DNA of 64,000 nt from the NCBI GenBank assembly GCA_016235125.1, contig JACRLZ010000008.1, forward strand, positions 186,001-250,000, in the 5' to 3' direction. A program made the position numbers and the translations under genes. The notes under the pieces were generated by a model, which made no database searches, was not told the DNA's origin, and was given only the letters and a program-made list of their open reading frames with translations. Below, piece after piece: positions 17,218 to 25,931 of this stretch; position 1 is the first letter of the stretch; each line of letters starts with the position of its first letter. The DNA is from Sphingobacteriales bacterium. Lineage in GTDB: Bacteria; Bacteroidota; Bacteroidia; Chitinophagales; Chitinophagaceae.

Positions 17218-19518
17218 GTGAGAATTTTTCTTTTGATTTTTATACTTTGGAGAACAGCTGTTTCTTCAGCTCAGAACTTAAACCCGCCTATCGGGCAATG
17301 GCGGGAACATTTGCCTTACAACAGCGCCATTGATGTTTCTGCAGGCAGCGGAAAAATATACTGTGCCACACCCTATAGTTTGTTTGCGGTTACAGTTTCT
17401 GACAATTCCATTGAAAGATTCAGCCGTGTAAGCCGCTTAAATGAAACGGGGGTCAGCGCCATTAAGTATGATGAAGTGAATAATAAATTATTGATTGCAT
17501 ATACCAACAGTAATATTGATATTCTTTACCGAAATGATATTTACAATGTACCGGATATAAAACGGTCTTCGGTTATCGGAGATAAAAAGATTTATAACAT
17601 TTATCCTTTGGGAAAAGATTATTATCTCTCAACAGGATTGGGAATAATCATTGTAAACGGCGACCGCTATGAAATCAAAGATTCATGGTTTATCGGCAAT
17701 GGCGGGAATTATGTGAAGGTGAATGGCTTTACCAGCGACGGAACTTATTTCTATGCCGCAACGGAAGAGGGTCTGAAAAAAGCATCCATGACTGCCGGCA
17801 ACCTGGCAAACTATAATAACTGGCAGAACATAAGCGGCAGTAATGGGTTACCATCCGGGGCTTGTCAAAATGTAATGACAGTTCAGGGTAAAACAGTGAT
17901 TGAAAAAAGTGATTCATTATTTGTGCAGAACGGAGTCAACTGGAGTTTACTCTACACAGATGCTTGGCCTTTTGTAAGCACAAACACGACAGAAAACAAA
18001 ATTCAAATTTGTGAAAGACAAAACAACGGAACTGCACGGATTATTATTTTGAATCCGGATGGAGCCATTTTCAGAACATTGGTAAATACCGGCGCTGTTT
18101 CTTTTCCCCGCAAAGCAATTTTATTCAATAATGAACCATGGGTGGCCGACCAGTATGCCTGCCTATCGCATTTTGGTTCTTCCTTATCCTATCAGCAATA
18201 CATCCTTAATTCGCCGCAGAATATTTCAAGCGGTGAAATGCTGGTCTATAATAATATTTTTTATGCCACTGCCGGCTCCGTGAATGATAGCTGGAATTAT
18301 CAGTACAATGGAGATGGTATTTATGTTTTTAAAGAAGGAAACTGGGATAATATTAATCGGTATAAATATGTTGCCATTGACACCTTGCTGGATTATGTAA
18401 CTGTTGCTGTTGATAAAAGAGATGAAACTATATGGGCCGGCTCATTCGGAGGAGGCTTGTTGCATGTAAAACCCGGTCCGGCTTTTGAGATTTTTAAGCA
18501 AAATTTTTTGAGTCCAACAATTGGTGATCCGTCAAGTTATCGGGTTGCAGGATTGGCATTTGACAGCGATAATAATTTGTGGGTTTCAAATTTTGGTTCA
18601 TCGCAACCTCTGAGGGTTCGTAAGAATGATGGCAGCTGGAAAAATTTCTCGTTACCATTTACATTATTTGAAAACGCTTTATCGCAGATCATCATTGATG
18701 ATAACAATTACAAATGGATCGTTTCGCCTTTGGGCAATGGATTGATTTGCTATGACCACGGCGCATCCATTGATAATACGAATGATGACAAGTGGCGAAA
18801 ATACAGTTCAGGCGCCGGTAATGGTAATCTGCCATCGGGTAATGTTCATTGTGTAACAAAAGACAAAAATGGTTTTATCTGGGTTGGAACTTCCGATGGG
18901 ATCGGGGTGATTGAATGCCCGGAACTTACATTCAGCAATCCATCCTGTGATGCTGTGTGGCCTGTTGTCCCCAATGGAAATTTTGCCGGTTATTTATTCA
19001 AAAGCCAGGAAGTGCGGAGCATTGCGGTGGATGGCGCAGACCGGAAATGGGTAGCCACAAAAAATGGGGTCTTTCTTATCAGTGCTTCCGGCGAAAAAAT
19101 TATTTACCAGTTTACAGAAGATAACAGCCCATTACTGAGCAGTGATGTAAAGAAAATTGCAATAGATGGCAAAACGGGGGAAGTGTATTTCGCTACATTG
19201 AAAGGTATTTGTTCGTTTCGCAGTACTGCAACAGAAGGGAGTGAAACAAATGAAGACGTATTGGTATTTCCCAATCCTGTGCCGCCCGGATTTAGTGGTA
19301 CCATTGCTATTCGTGGACTGGTGAAAAATGCTATCGTAAAAATCACCGAGCTGGATGGAAAACTGGTTTACCAGACAAGGGCATTGGGCGGGCAGGCTAT
19401 CTGGGATGGAAAAAATTACAGGGGACAAAAAATTTCCACCGGCGTTTACCTGGTGTTGGTGAGTGATGACGGACGAAAAGAACACATGGCAACAAAAATA
19501 TTTTTTATTCAGAAATAA
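17218..19518 (+). CDS. porZ: PorZ-like type IX secretion protein (two-component-type beta-propellers)
   Basis: 766 residues from a GTG codon; the nearest in-frame upstream ATG (17188) runs into a stop. Signal peptide at 1-18, then PPIGQWREHLPYNSAIDVSAGSGKIY, the opening seen in PorZ homologues. Repeated propeller blades such as DSDNNLWVSNFG, DDNNYKWIVSP, DKNGFIWVGTSDG and DRKWVATKNGVF form two seven-bladed propellers. The last 90 residues (LVFPNPVPPGFSGTIAIRG, WDGKNYRGQKISTGVYLV) form the C-terminal Ig-like domain of T9SS-type proteins. In Porphyromonas PorZ is part of the cell-surface attachment complex that delivers anionic LPS to the sortase PorU. recO follows after 2 bp. Confidence 0.8.
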   Translation: MRIFLLIFILWRTAVSSAQNLNPPIGQWREHLPYNSAIDVSAGSGKIYCATPYSLFAVTVSDNSIERFSRVSRLNETGVSAIKYDEVNNKLLIAYTNSNIDILYRNDIYNVPDIKRSSVIGDKKIYNIYPLGKDYYLSTGLGIIIVNGDRYEIKDSWFIGNGGNYVKVNGFTSDGTYFYAATEEGLKKASMTAGNLANYNNWQNISGSNGLPSGACQNVMTVQGKTVIEKSDSLFVQNGVNWSLLYTDAWPFVSTNTTENKIQICERQNNGTARIIILNPDGAIFRTLVNTGAVSFPRKAILFNNEPWVADQYACLSHFGSSLSYQQYILNSPQNISSGEMLVYNNIFYATAGSVNDSWNYQYNGDGIYVFKEGNWDNINRYKYVAIDTLLDYVTVAVDKRDETIWAGSFGGGLLHVKPGPAFEIFKQNFLSPTIGDPSSYRVAGLAFDSDNNLWVSNFGSSQPLRVRKNDGSWKNFSLPFTLFENALSQIIIDDNNYKWIVSPLGNGLICYDHGASIDNTNDDKWRKYSSGAGNGNLPSGNVHCVTKDKNGFIWVGTSDGIGVIECPELTFSNPSCDAVWPVVPNGNFAGYLFKSQEVRSIAVDGADRKWVATKNGVFLISASGEKIIYQFTEDNSPLLSSDVKKIAIDGKTGEVYFATLKGICSFRSTATEGSETNEDVLVFPNPVPPGFSGTIAIRGLVKNAIVKITELDGKLVYQTRALGGQAIWDGKNYRGQKISTGVYLVLVSDDGRKEHMATKIFFIQK

Positions 19519-19520
19519 AC

Positions 19521-20267
19521 ATGCCTGATAAATTATATAAAACAAAAGGCGTTGTTCTGCGGACAGTAAAATATGGCGAAACCAGTCTGGTGGTTACCAT
19601 GTTCACTGAATTATTTGGCGTGCAGTCTTATCTGATCAACGGGGTAAGAACTTCCACCAAAAAAGGAACGGGCAAGGCCAATGTTTTTCAGCCTGCCGCA
19701 ATACTGGACCTGGTGGTTTATCATAATGAGCTGAAACATCTGAATCGCATTAAAGAATTTAAATGGGCAATCCTTTACCAGCATATATTTTCAAATGTGC
19801 CAAAAAATGCAGTGGCATTGTTCATGGTGGAACTGCTGACCAAATGTTTAAAACAACCGGAAAGCAACCCGGAACTTTTTCATTTTGCAGAAGATTGTTT
19901 TTCGCATCTTGATAAAAGTGGGGGAGCAATAGCGGCAAACCTGCCATTATTTTTTGCCCTGCATCTGCCATTTCATTTTGGTTTCAGGATCACCGATAAT
20001 TTCAGCGAACAAAATATTTTTCTTGATCTGCAGGAAGGTATTTTCGTAAGCAAACAGCCGGGCCATCCTCATTTTCTGGATGATAAGCAAGCGGCCGTGA
20101 CCTCGCAGTTATTAAAAGTGATGCAACCAAAGGAATTGGAAGATATTAAACTCAATCATGATTTTCGCCGGCATTTATTGCAGCGATATGAAGATTATTA
20201 CCGGCTGCATATACAGGATTTTGGGACAATGAAAAGTTTGCCGGTGTTGAGGGAGGTATTGGGATGA
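19521..20267 (+). CDS. recO: DNA repair protein RecO
   Basis: 248 residues. The N-terminal OB-fold starts KTKGVVLRTVKYGETSLVVTMFTELFGVQSYLINGVR, the standard RecO signature, followed by a helical C-terminal domain ending HDFRRHLLQRYEDYYRLH. RecO helps load RecA at gaps together with RecR and RecF. No Cys4 zinc cluster is seen, as is common in this phylum. It is separated by 2 bp from the porZ-like gene and is probably in the same transcript. The ATG start and length are normal. Confidence 0.95.
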   Translation: MPDKLYKTKGVVLRTVKYGETSLVVTMFTELFGVQSYLINGVRTSTKKGTGKANVFQPAAILDLVVYHNELKHLNRIKEFKWAILYQHIFSNVPKNAVALFMVELLTKCLKQPESNPELFHFAEDCFSHLDKSGGAIAANLPLFFALHLPFHFGFRITDNFSEQNIFLDLQEGIFVSKQPGHPHFLDDKQAAVTSQLLKVMQPKELEDIKLNHDFRRHLLQRYEDYYRLHIQDFGTMKSLPVLREVLG

Positions 20268-20271
20268 TAGG

Positions 20272-20754
20272 TTATTTGTAAAACATATAAACTTGTTCCC
20301 ATGTTGGATCATCGTAAAACGAATAGTCAAAAACTCTGATCATTTTTTCGTTTTGCTTCAACTCCTTTAGGGCCTTATCAATTTTTTCCTTTTTGTCAAT
20401 ATAAAAAATTATTTCTCTTTTTCCATCTAATATCGTTCTGCCTATATATTTTGCTATGCAATTGCTATCTACCAAGTTGATTATTTGGTTTTCGAAAGAA
20501 TTAAAAATCAAATTTTCTTCTGGTGAAGGCCAGCCGTCCGGTCCAACTTTTTCTCGGGTTTCAACATCAAAAAAAAGGGCTACCGGGTACTTCGATTTTT
20601 CTTTAAAATTCTTGTACTCCATGTTTATTACTGCAAGACAATTTTTGTTGTTTACTGTAAATTGTATAACACCCCAAAGACTATCCTTCGGTTGACTAAA
20701 GCTGTAATACTGAAACAATAAGAATGAGGCAAGGATAAGCACTATTTTTTTCAT
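20272..20754 (-). CDS. Secreted protein, possibly DUF695-like
   Basis: 160 residues with signal peptide [21 protein letters not shown]. The mature part is a compact alpha/beta protein with DGWPSPEENLIFNSFENQI in the middle and DPTWEQVYMFY at the very end, features that remind me of DUF695 proteins, but this is memory, not a search. It overlaps the amidohydrolase gene upstream by 4 bp (coupled translation likely) and converges on recO with a 4-bp gap. Its base composition is visibly more AT-rich than the neighbouring genes. The function is unknown. Confidence 0.7.
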   Translation of the reverse strand: MKKIVLILASFLLFQYYSFSQPKDSLWGVIQFTVNNKNCLAVINMEYKNFKEKSKYPVALFFDVETREKVGPDGWPSPEENLIFNSFENQIINLVDSNCIAKYIGRTILDGKREIIFYIDKKEKIDKALKELKQNEKMIRVFDYSFYDDPTWEQVYMFYK

Positions 20755-21941
20755 AGCGATAAGATATCAAATATTTTTGATGATGAAGAAAGATCATTTT
20801 TTATTCCTGCCAAATTTGGATTCTTTCCCTTTTTAAAACTCCCCAACTCCCCGTCCCACTGTAGCGCTTTAGCTCCATTAACCGTCGCCCATTGCAAAAC
20901 AGTTTCAAGCGGAATATGCGGAAAATGTTTTTGAACAGATTCTATTTCTTTCGCAATGCTCAATTGCCAGTTGCTGCTATAGCTATCAGTACCGAGAACG
21001 ATATGGCAGTTATGTTTCATCAGCAGATCAATCGGCGGCACTTTATTTTCAATATACAGGTTGGCATTGATGCAAAGGCAATACACAAGCTTCAATCCAT
21101 TTGTAGCGGCATATTCATTTGCCCAGATAATATCTTCTTCCGTCATACAGGTATTATGCACCAGAAAAATAGTTTGACCATTGTTGAAATGGGGCAGCAC
21201 AGATCTGACGCTGCTTTCTCCGGTAACAGGAAAGGGTGATTTATCAATTCCAAATATTTTGAAAAGCCTCAGGTATTCGCCGCCACCGATTTTATACAAT
21301 TCATCTTCAGCTGGGTGCTCCTGGTTGTGAATGGAGATGATCTGGTTTTTGGTCAATTGATTAATCAGCTGAAATGTTTTAGGCGAAATTGAATATGGGG
21401 CATGGGGAACCAATGAAGTCCGATGTCGGAGTTCGGAAGTCTGAAGAGCCGAGTCTAATTTACTGGCAACGTCTTTATAAAGTTGAATATTCTCCTCTGC
21501 TTTCTCATCCGTAAAACTCAGCACCTCCACAAAATTTTGCCAACGAATCCTGCTCTTGTTTTTTACTTCAGCCGTATCAGCGGTATTGCCAATATCACCA
21601 ACGGCTACAATGCCGTTGTCATACATTTCTTTTTCAGCCTTTGCTATTTCCTGCTGAATAAAATCTTCCGGGAATCCACGTTTAGTAACAACAGAACATA
21701 AAAATTCAATCAATCCTGTATGCGGAGGAATCACATTTTTTAAATGACTGAGTTCAAGATGGCAATGACAGTTAATGAGCCCCGGTGTAATGATGCCTTC
21801 AAGACAAAGTACATCATCTCCTGCATCTGCAGCAGGCACAATAGCTTCAATGGTTCCATCATCTTTTGTTATTAATACACTTTCATGATGAAACCTGTAT
21901 CCATCAAAAATTTTATCAGCGCTGAATTTTTTTAAACTCAT
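20751..21941 (-). CDS. Amidohydrolase of the SsnA/aminodeoxyfutalosine deaminase type
   Basis: 396 residues from the ATG at 21941; the longer frame begins with [21 protein letters not shown] contains the first metal ligands (HxH), [11 protein letters not shown] and [13 protein letters not shown] supply further histidines, and [11 protein letters not shown] the catalytic Asp. These define metal-dependent deaminases acting on purine-like or aminofutalosine-like substrates. Members in Bacteroidota are often assigned as aminodeoxyfutalosine deaminase (menaquinone synthesis), but no other mqn gene is in the window. Residues around 166-177 ([12 protein letters not shown]) are encoded by a fragment of a dispersed hairpin repeat. 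Confidence 0.82.
   Translation of the reverse strand: MSLKKFSADKIFDGYRFHHESVLITKDDGTIEAIVPAADAGDDVLCLEGIITPGLINCHCHLELSHLKNVIPPHTGLIEFLCSVVTKRGFPEDFIQQEIAKAEKEMYDNGIVAVGDIGNTADTAEVKNKSRIRWQNFVEVLSFTDEKAEENIQLYKDVASKLDSALQTSELRHRTSLVPHAPYSISPKTFQLINQLTKNQIISIHNQEHPAEDELYKIGGGEYLRLFKIFGIDKSPFPVTGESSVRSVLPHFNNGQTIFLVHNTCMTEEDIIWANEYAATNGLKLVYCLCINANLYIENKVPPIDLLMKHNCHIVLGTDSYSSNWQLSIAKEIESVQKHFPHIPLETVLQWATVNGAKALQWDGELGSFKKGKNPNLAGIKNDLSSSSKIFDILSL
21414..21446 (+). repeat. Fragment of a dispersed GAAGTC-type repeat inside the amidohydrolase gene
   Basis: GAAGTCCGATGTCGGAGT differs by one base from the GAAGTCAGATGTCGGAGT found (reverse strand) in the intergenic repeat before mreC, and the next block GAAGTCTGAAG is also shared exactly. 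The match in two blocks is unlikely by chance. In the gene it is translated on the other strand without a stop. Confidence 0.6.
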
Positions 21942-21954
21942 CCTTGTATTCAAT

Positions 21955-21962
21955 TAACTTTG
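21955..21962 (+). promoter_or_regulatory. prfA promoter -7 element
   Basis: TAACTTTG fits TAnnTTTG; no -33 TTTG was found. It overlaps the TTG at 21960 that could be read as an earlier prfA start, which supports the ATG at 21975 and a very short leader. Confidence 0.5.
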
Positions 21963-21974
21963 CCACCCAAATTT

Positions 21975-23039
21975 ATGATAGACAGGTTAGAAGCCATAAA
22001 AGCAAGATTTGATCAGTTGGGAATAGCGTTGACCAACCCTGAGATCGTCAGCAACAATAAGAAGTTTGCAGAAACCAGTAAGGAATACCGAAGCCTGGAA
22101 AAAATTGTATCCGCTTACATTGGATACAAAAAAATTCTTGACGATCAGGAATTTTATAAAGAGGCATTGGCGGGTAATGATGAAGAAATGAGAGAGCTTG
22201 CTAAAATGGAAAGCCCTGCATTGGAAGAAAAGAAAATGCAGATGGAGGCACATATCCGTCAGCTATTGATACCCAAAGACCCGCAGGATGAAAAGAATGC
22301 TATCCTTGAGATCAGGGCTGGTACGGGTGGCGATGAAGCAAGCCTGTTTGCCGGCGATCTGCTGAGAATGTATATGCGGTATTGCGAAAGAAAGGGATGG
22401 AAGACAGCTTTATTAAGTGAAAATGAAGGCAGCGTTGGGGGTTACAAAGAAGTGCAATTGGAAGTAACGGGTGATGATGTATATGGCACATTGAAATTCG
22501 AGAGTGGTGTTCACCGGGTGCAGCGGGTGCCCGATACAGAAGCAAGTGGCAGGGTGCATACCTCTGCTGCTACTGTTGCTGTAATGCCCGAGGCGGAAGA
22601 GGTCGATTTTGAACTAAACCCCGCTGATGTAAAAATGGAAACGGCCCGAAGTGGTGGTGCCGGCGGTCAGAATGTAAACAAGGTGGAAACAAAGGTGATG
22701 CTTACTCATATTCCAACGGGAACAGTAGTGGTATGCCAGACCGAACGTTCACAGCTTGGCAACCGTGAAAAAGCAATGCAAATGCTGAGAACCAAACTGT
22801 ATGAAGAGCAGGTAAGAAAGCAGGAAGAAGAAATTGCCCGTCATCGTAAAAGCTTAGTCAGCACTGGCGATCGCAGCGCTAAAATAAGAACCTATAACTT
22901 TCCGCAGGGTCGTGTTACCGACCATCGAATCGGACTTACGCTATATAATCTTGGGGATGTGCTGAACGGTGGTATTCAGCAACTAATCGATGCATTACAG
23001 TTTGCTGAAAACTCCGAAAAGCTTACCAAACAGAATTAA
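21975..23039 (+). CDS. prfA: Peptide chain release factor 1
   Basis: 354 residues. Starts [15 protein letters not shown], as in related release factors. The stop-codon reading motif is P-D-T (in [15 protein letters not shown]), of the PxT type that marks RF1 (UAA/UAG) rather than RF2. [16 protein letters not shown] holds the GGQ loop that triggers peptidyl-tRNA hydrolysis. An acidic, coiled N-terminal domain 1 covers about the first 100 residues. No hemK/prmC gene is adjacent. The start at 21975 was chosen over the TTG at 21960 because of the promoter position. Confidence 0.97.
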   Translation: MIDRLEAIKARFDQLGIALTNPEIVSNNKKFAETSKEYRSLEKIVSAYIGYKKILDDQEFYKEALAGNDEEMRELAKMESPALEEKKMQMEAHIRQLLIPKDPQDEKNAILEIRAGTGGDEASLFAGDLLRMYMRYCERKGWKTALLSENEGSVGGYKEVQLEVTGDDVYGTLKFESGVHRVQRVPDTEASGRVHTSAATVAVMPEAEEVDFELNPADVKMETARSGGAGGQNVNKVETKVMLTHIPTGTVVVCQTERSQLGNREKAMQMLRTKLYEEQVRKQEEEIARHRKSLVSTGDRSAKIRTYNFPQGRVTDHRIGLTLYNLGDVLNGGIQQLIDALQFAENSEKLTKQN

Positions 23040-23377
23040 AGAGATAATCTGAATCAAGTCCTGGGTTCAGGCTTTTACCAAACGATTTTATTCTACAACC
23101 ACCTTTCGAAACTGGAAAGATATTTGCAGTATCTAAAATTATAGTTCTTAAGAATAAGGCAGCTTTGTTGTGAAATTGAACAGTTTCAAGGCATCGTAGA
23201 GATGCATTTGGTTAATGAGGTTTTACGAATAAGGGAATAAGGGGTTTTACTGAAAAGGAGCTTTTAAACTTTCATTAACAGCAATAATCATACTACCGGC
23301 TGTAAATTTGCGTTATACTATTACAGATCTTATTATAAAAGCAGTCAATTTTCTCATAAGCAGTTAGTTTTGGTTGC
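23040..23377. other. Intergenic region after prfA without a visible gene
   Basis: About 340 bp without an acceptable coding frame on either strand. It contains one good -7 element, TAAATTTG at 23303-23310, without a -33 partner, and ends at a strong terminator. The rest shows no riboswitch-like or repeat structure that I can recognise. Confidence 0.6.
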
Positions 23378-23399
23378 GACCCCTGTTTCTACAGGGGTC
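23316..23399 (+). ncRNA. Candidate small RNA between prfA and the VanZ gene
   Basis: A transcript beginning after the TAAATTTG box at 23303-23310 and ending at the 9-bp terminator hairpin would be about 85-90 nt and non-coding. Promoter and terminator are the only evidence; the terminator may equally serve the prfA transcript. Confidence 0.2.
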
Positions 23400-23408
23400 T
23401 ATTTTTTT
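23378..23408 (+). terminator. Strong intrinsic terminator
   Basis: GACCCCTGT-TTCT-ACAGGGGTC: perfect 9-bp stem with a 4-base loop (23378-23399), then TATTTTTTT. It ends rightward transcription and touches the last codon of the convergent VanZ-like gene. Confidence 0.85.
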
Positions 23409-23782
23409 ATATACCTTTTAAAGCTGAACAATACCCCAATACCTGAACCAACTCCATCAGCCACAATATCTCCCGGGTCAAAAGAACGGTTGGCTACCCA
23501 GTATTTCTGAACGAACTCCATCCCGATACCATAAGCCAGGCAAATCAACCCGATCCGTATAAAAATGATTTTGAGCTTATCTGTAGAGATATTTCTTTTA
23601 AGTATAGCCCAACAGCAAAGAATTGACAGAATCGCAAACAAACCTGTATGTATCAGTTTGTCAGCATAAATTTTGTCGAGCCAGTTTTCTTTAGGAAATG
23701 CTGAGCCGGGTAATGTAAGCAGCACATGAGTAACGATAAACCAGATAATTGCCGGAATAGGGGAAGGGTTGATTTTTTTCAA
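23399..23782 (-). CDS. VanZ-like membrane protein
   Basis: 127 residues, four predicted membrane helices: about 9-25, 45-62, 75-92 and 105-120. AYGIGMEFVQKYWVANRSFDPGDIVADGVGSGIG is the conserved VanZ-like end, where an acidic/aromatic EFxQ and the D-x-x-D-x-x-A-D pattern recur. The family is named for teicoplanin resistance, but most members are of unknown role. The only in-frame start is a TTG at 23782 followed by Lys-Lys; upstream codons reach a stop without an ATG. Confidence 0.8.
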   Translation of the reverse strand: MKKINPSPIPAIIWFIVTHVLLTLPGSAFPKENWLDKIYADKLIHTGLFAILSILCCWAILKRNISTDKLKIIFIRIGLICLAYGIGMEFVQKYWVANRSFDPGDIVADGVGSGIGVLFSFKRYIKK

Positions 23783-23941
23783 ACAATATATTTCTGCAAT
23801 ATTAATGCAGCTGTATCAAACCGAAAGGAGGCTCAAAAGCCCCCTTTCTTTAACCAACTATAGAACCAAAACTACTATAGCAATGGTTGATTGTTATGGT
23901 ACATACGGCAGTTTAAAAAAGACAGATTGTAGCAGGGAGAC

Positions 23942-24703
23942 TTAAAGTTTGCCCATCACATACATATCCCCCTGGGGAGCGGAGACATCGGGCCGGTCCT
24001 TCTTTTCAAGTGTAATAGCAAATGCCTGGGCATTTTGGGCATTCTTCATCCGGACAAGCAATCTTTTTTGATTTACATCAAAGTCAATCATGCCCAAATC
24101 AACGGGTTTACCATCTAGGAGTGCCCAAAGCTGGTATTGTTTATCTGTTGGAGGTATCGGGAGGTTATTTGCAAGCAAATAAACATCATGGGATGCAGTG
24201 TCCCAATAGACAGTAGTGTATGATTGCGGAGAAATATCCATTCCTTTCATTGCAGCCATTTTCACATTCGGATTTTGCTGAAGAATACGGATGTCATTTT
24301 CAAGGGTATTCAGTTTCGCAACAGTATTGTCATTATCGGTACGGAGTTTTTTGTTTTTATTATAAAGCGAAATATTCCAGTAAAAACTCCCTGCCAATAA
24401 TATAAAGCAGGCTGCGGCAACATATTTTAACCAATTGATTTTTGCGGAGGCCCCCGTTTGCATGGAAATTACCTTTCCGCCCGAATTGATCTGTTCAAGT
24501 ATTTTATTCTTAAGATCAGCGGGGGGGATGATGGCAGTATCCAAAGCTTGTTTTTCCAAAGCTTCTTCAAAAGCAATTCTTGCTTTCAATACTTCGGGGT
24601 ATAGCCGGCACATCTGCTCGAACTCACTTCTTTCTTCAGCAGAAGCAAGTCCCAGCACATAGCTTTCTACAATTCCGCCTGATATGTATTCCTGTACATT
24701 CAC
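23942..24703 (-). CDS. RskA-type anti-sigma factor
   Basis: 253 residues. N-terminal cytoplasmic part (MNVQEYISGGIVESYVLGLASAEERSEFE) is the anti-sigma helix domain; one membrane helix is at about 88-105 (YVAAACFILLAGSFYW); a coiled segment follows, and the C-terminal RskA domain (YTTVYWDTASHDVYLLANNLP, QYQLWALLDGKPVDLG) is periplasmic. It is predicted to hold the sigma factor encoded 2 bp upstream until a signal triggers release. No zinc HxxxCxxC motif is present. Confidence 0.88.
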   Translation of the reverse strand: MNVQEYISGGIVESYVLGLASAEERSEFEQMCRLYPEVLKARIAFEEALEKQALDTAIIPPADLKNKILEQINSGGKVISMQTGASAKINWLKYVAAACFILLAGSFYWNISLYNKNKKLRTDNDNTVAKLNTLENDIRILQQNPNVKMAAMKGMDISPQSYTTVYWDTASHDVYLLANNLPIPPTDKQYQLWALLDGKPVDLGMIDFDVNQKRLLVRMKNAQNAQAFAITLEKKDRPDVSAPQGDMYVMGKL

Positions 24704-24705
24704 TT

Positions 24706-25248
24706 TTATTGCATCATATTTCGTAATTCAATTAAGGCGCTTCTTATTCTTGTCTTTACAGTTCCCAAAGGGATGTTCAGTGCTTTTGATATTTCCTCAT
24801 GGGTAAATCCCTGAAAATATGAAAGATCAACCAGCACCCGCCATTCACTTTTTAATTTTGACAAAATCTTTTTCAATCCCACATCACTTACCTTACTGGT
24901 AACAGCCCCACTTATATTTACATCTACGTCCTCAGGAAAGGGCTGGTTTTTCTGCGAATCACGGTAGCTTTTTGATCTTACTTCATCTATTGCGGCATTC
25001 CGGGCTATATTAAGCATCCAGGTAAAAAGACGCCCCTTGGCCGGATCATAAGAATCTATTTTTTTCCAGATGTTCACAAAAACATTTTGCAACACATCAT
25101 TGGCGATTTCCTTTTGTGTTACGATGGAATTAATTATTCCGAATAAAGCGCCTGAATAGTTATCATACAAATAACTGAAAGCTTTTTCGTTTCGCTGTTG
25201 CAGCAAATACAGCAGCTCCTGTTCGCTGTATGTGGTTTTTAGGCTCAA
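24706..25248 (-). CDS. ECF RNA polymerase sigma factor
   Basis: 180 residues. Region 2 (AFSYLYDNYSGALFGII, DVLQNVFVNIWKKIDSYDPAKGRLFTWMLNIARNAAIDEVR) and region 4 (LSYFQGFTHEEISKALNIPLGTVKTRIRSALIELR) are both complete. Paired with RskA, it resembles SigK-type ECF factors. The start is a TTG; no in-frame ATG occurs upstream before the gcvH gene. Three tandem repeats lie just upstream and could be the operon's own control site. Confidence 0.92.
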   Translation of the reverse strand: MSLKTTYSEQELLYLLQQRNEKAFSYLYDNYSGALFGIINSIVTQKEIANDVLQNVFVNIWKKIDSYDPAKGRLFTWMLNIARNAAIDEVRSKSYRDSQKNQPFPEDVDVNISGAVTSKVSDVGLKKILSKLKSEWRVLVDLSYFQGFTHEEISKALNIPLGTVKTRIRSALIELRNMMQ

Positions 25249-25273
25249 ATGGTTGGTTAAGATACAATGATTA

Positions 25274-25312
25274 CCCGGGAAATGTATCCGGGGAAAATGT
25301 ACGGGGAAATGC
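25274..25312 (-). repeat. Three tandem imperfect repeats upstream of the ECF sigma gene
   Basis: On the plus strand three units follow each other: CCCGGGAAATGTA (25274-25286), TCCGGGGAAAATGTA (25287-25301) and CGGGGAAATGC (25302-25312), period about 14-15 bp, sharing CGGGGAAATG. They fill most of the 75-bp gap between gcvH and the sigma gene. The helical-turn-like spacing suggests a regulator or sigma-factor binding array. Confidence 0.55.
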
Positions 25313-25323
25313 TGTGAAAAGAT

Positions 25324-25701
25324 TTACCCTACAAGACTTTCATATCCCGCAGCATCCAGAAGCGATTCAACATCACCGGGATTGGTTACGGTCATTTTTA
25401 TCATCCAGCCTTCTCCATAGGGATCATTATTTACGGCTTCGGGCTTTCCGGCCAACAAAGGATTAAGCTCAGTTATCGTACCGCTTACGGGAAGAAAAAG
25501 ATCAGATACTGTTTTAACGGCTTCCACAGTTCCAAAGACAGCCCCTGCATCCAGCTCTTTTCCAACCGTATCTACTTCAACATAAACTATATCTCCCAGC
25601 TCTCTTTGGGCAAAATCTGTAATTCCGATGGTGGCAACATGGCCGTTAAGGCTTATCCATTCATGGTCTTTTGTATAACGGAGGTTAGCAGGAATATTCA
25701 T
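25324..25701 (-). CDS. gcvH: Glycine cleavage system H protein
   Basis: 125 residues from ATG at 25701. MNIPANLRYTKDHEWISL is the family opening; the lipoyl-lysine lies in GTVEAVKTVSDLFLPVSG, and NDPYGEGWMIKM is the conserved C-terminal block. GcvH shuttles the aminomethyl group from glycine between the P, T and L proteins; their genes are not in this window. The longer frame to 25911 would add an arginine- and proline-rich stretch containing a repeat element and lacks family resemblance, so it is rejected. A second in-frame ATG at 25707 is also possible. Confidence 0.95.
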   Translation of the reverse strand: MNIPANLRYTKDHEWISLNGHVATIGITDFAQRELGDIVYVEVDTVGKELDAGAVFGTVEAVKTVSDLFLPVSGTITELNPLLAGKPEAVNNDPYGEGWMIKMTVTNPGDVESLLDAAGYESLVG

Positions 25702-25717
25702 ATCCATTGATTTTGAA

Positions 25718-25737
25718 CCTGCCACCGGCAGGCAGGC
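25718..25737 (-). repeat. Third copy of the palindromic element, in the gcvH leader
   Basis: CCTGCCACCGGCAGGCAGG on the plus strand is an imperfect palindrome. Its reverse complement begins CCTGCCTGCCGG and is close to the elements in alaS and the GNAT gene (shared CCTGCCT, GCCGG, final GG). It lies between the predicted gcvH -7 box and the start codon, so it would be in the mRNA leader. Confidence 0.6.
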
Positions 25738-25739
25738 TG

Positions 25740-25747
25740 CAAACCTA
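25740..25747 (-). promoter_or_regulatory. Possible gcvH -7 element
   Basis: Reads TAGGTTTG on the minus strand, matching TAnnTTTG; no -33 element at the right distance. It would give a leader of about 35 nt containing the palindromic element. Confidence 0.35.
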
Positions 25748-25896
25748 AGGGAAAACGGGGATAAAGAAATCAGTGGCAAGGTAATATGCAGTTTGGGCAA
25801 TATCAGGAGTTTCATTTCACCGGATTTTTTGTGCCGTTCATGGAATGTTTTGCACCATTGGTCGGTAATCACTATTACAGTACCATGACACAGGAT

Positions 25897-25904
25897 TAGT
25901 TTTG
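25897..25904 (+). promoter_or_regulatory. Possible -7 element of the outer-membrane receptor gene
   Basis: TAGTTTTG matches TAnnTTTG and lies 27 bp before the ATG at 25932. No -33 element found. Confidence 0.35.
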
Positions 25905-25931
25905 TGTTCAATAATCAAAAAACCTTTATAA

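Noticed and set aside
25274..25312. CRISPR-like array
   Set aside because: Units are about 14 bp and contiguous, without spacers or cas genes.
25702..25911. N-terminal extension of gcvH
   Set aside because: No similarity to GcvH; contains a repeat element and a probable promoter.
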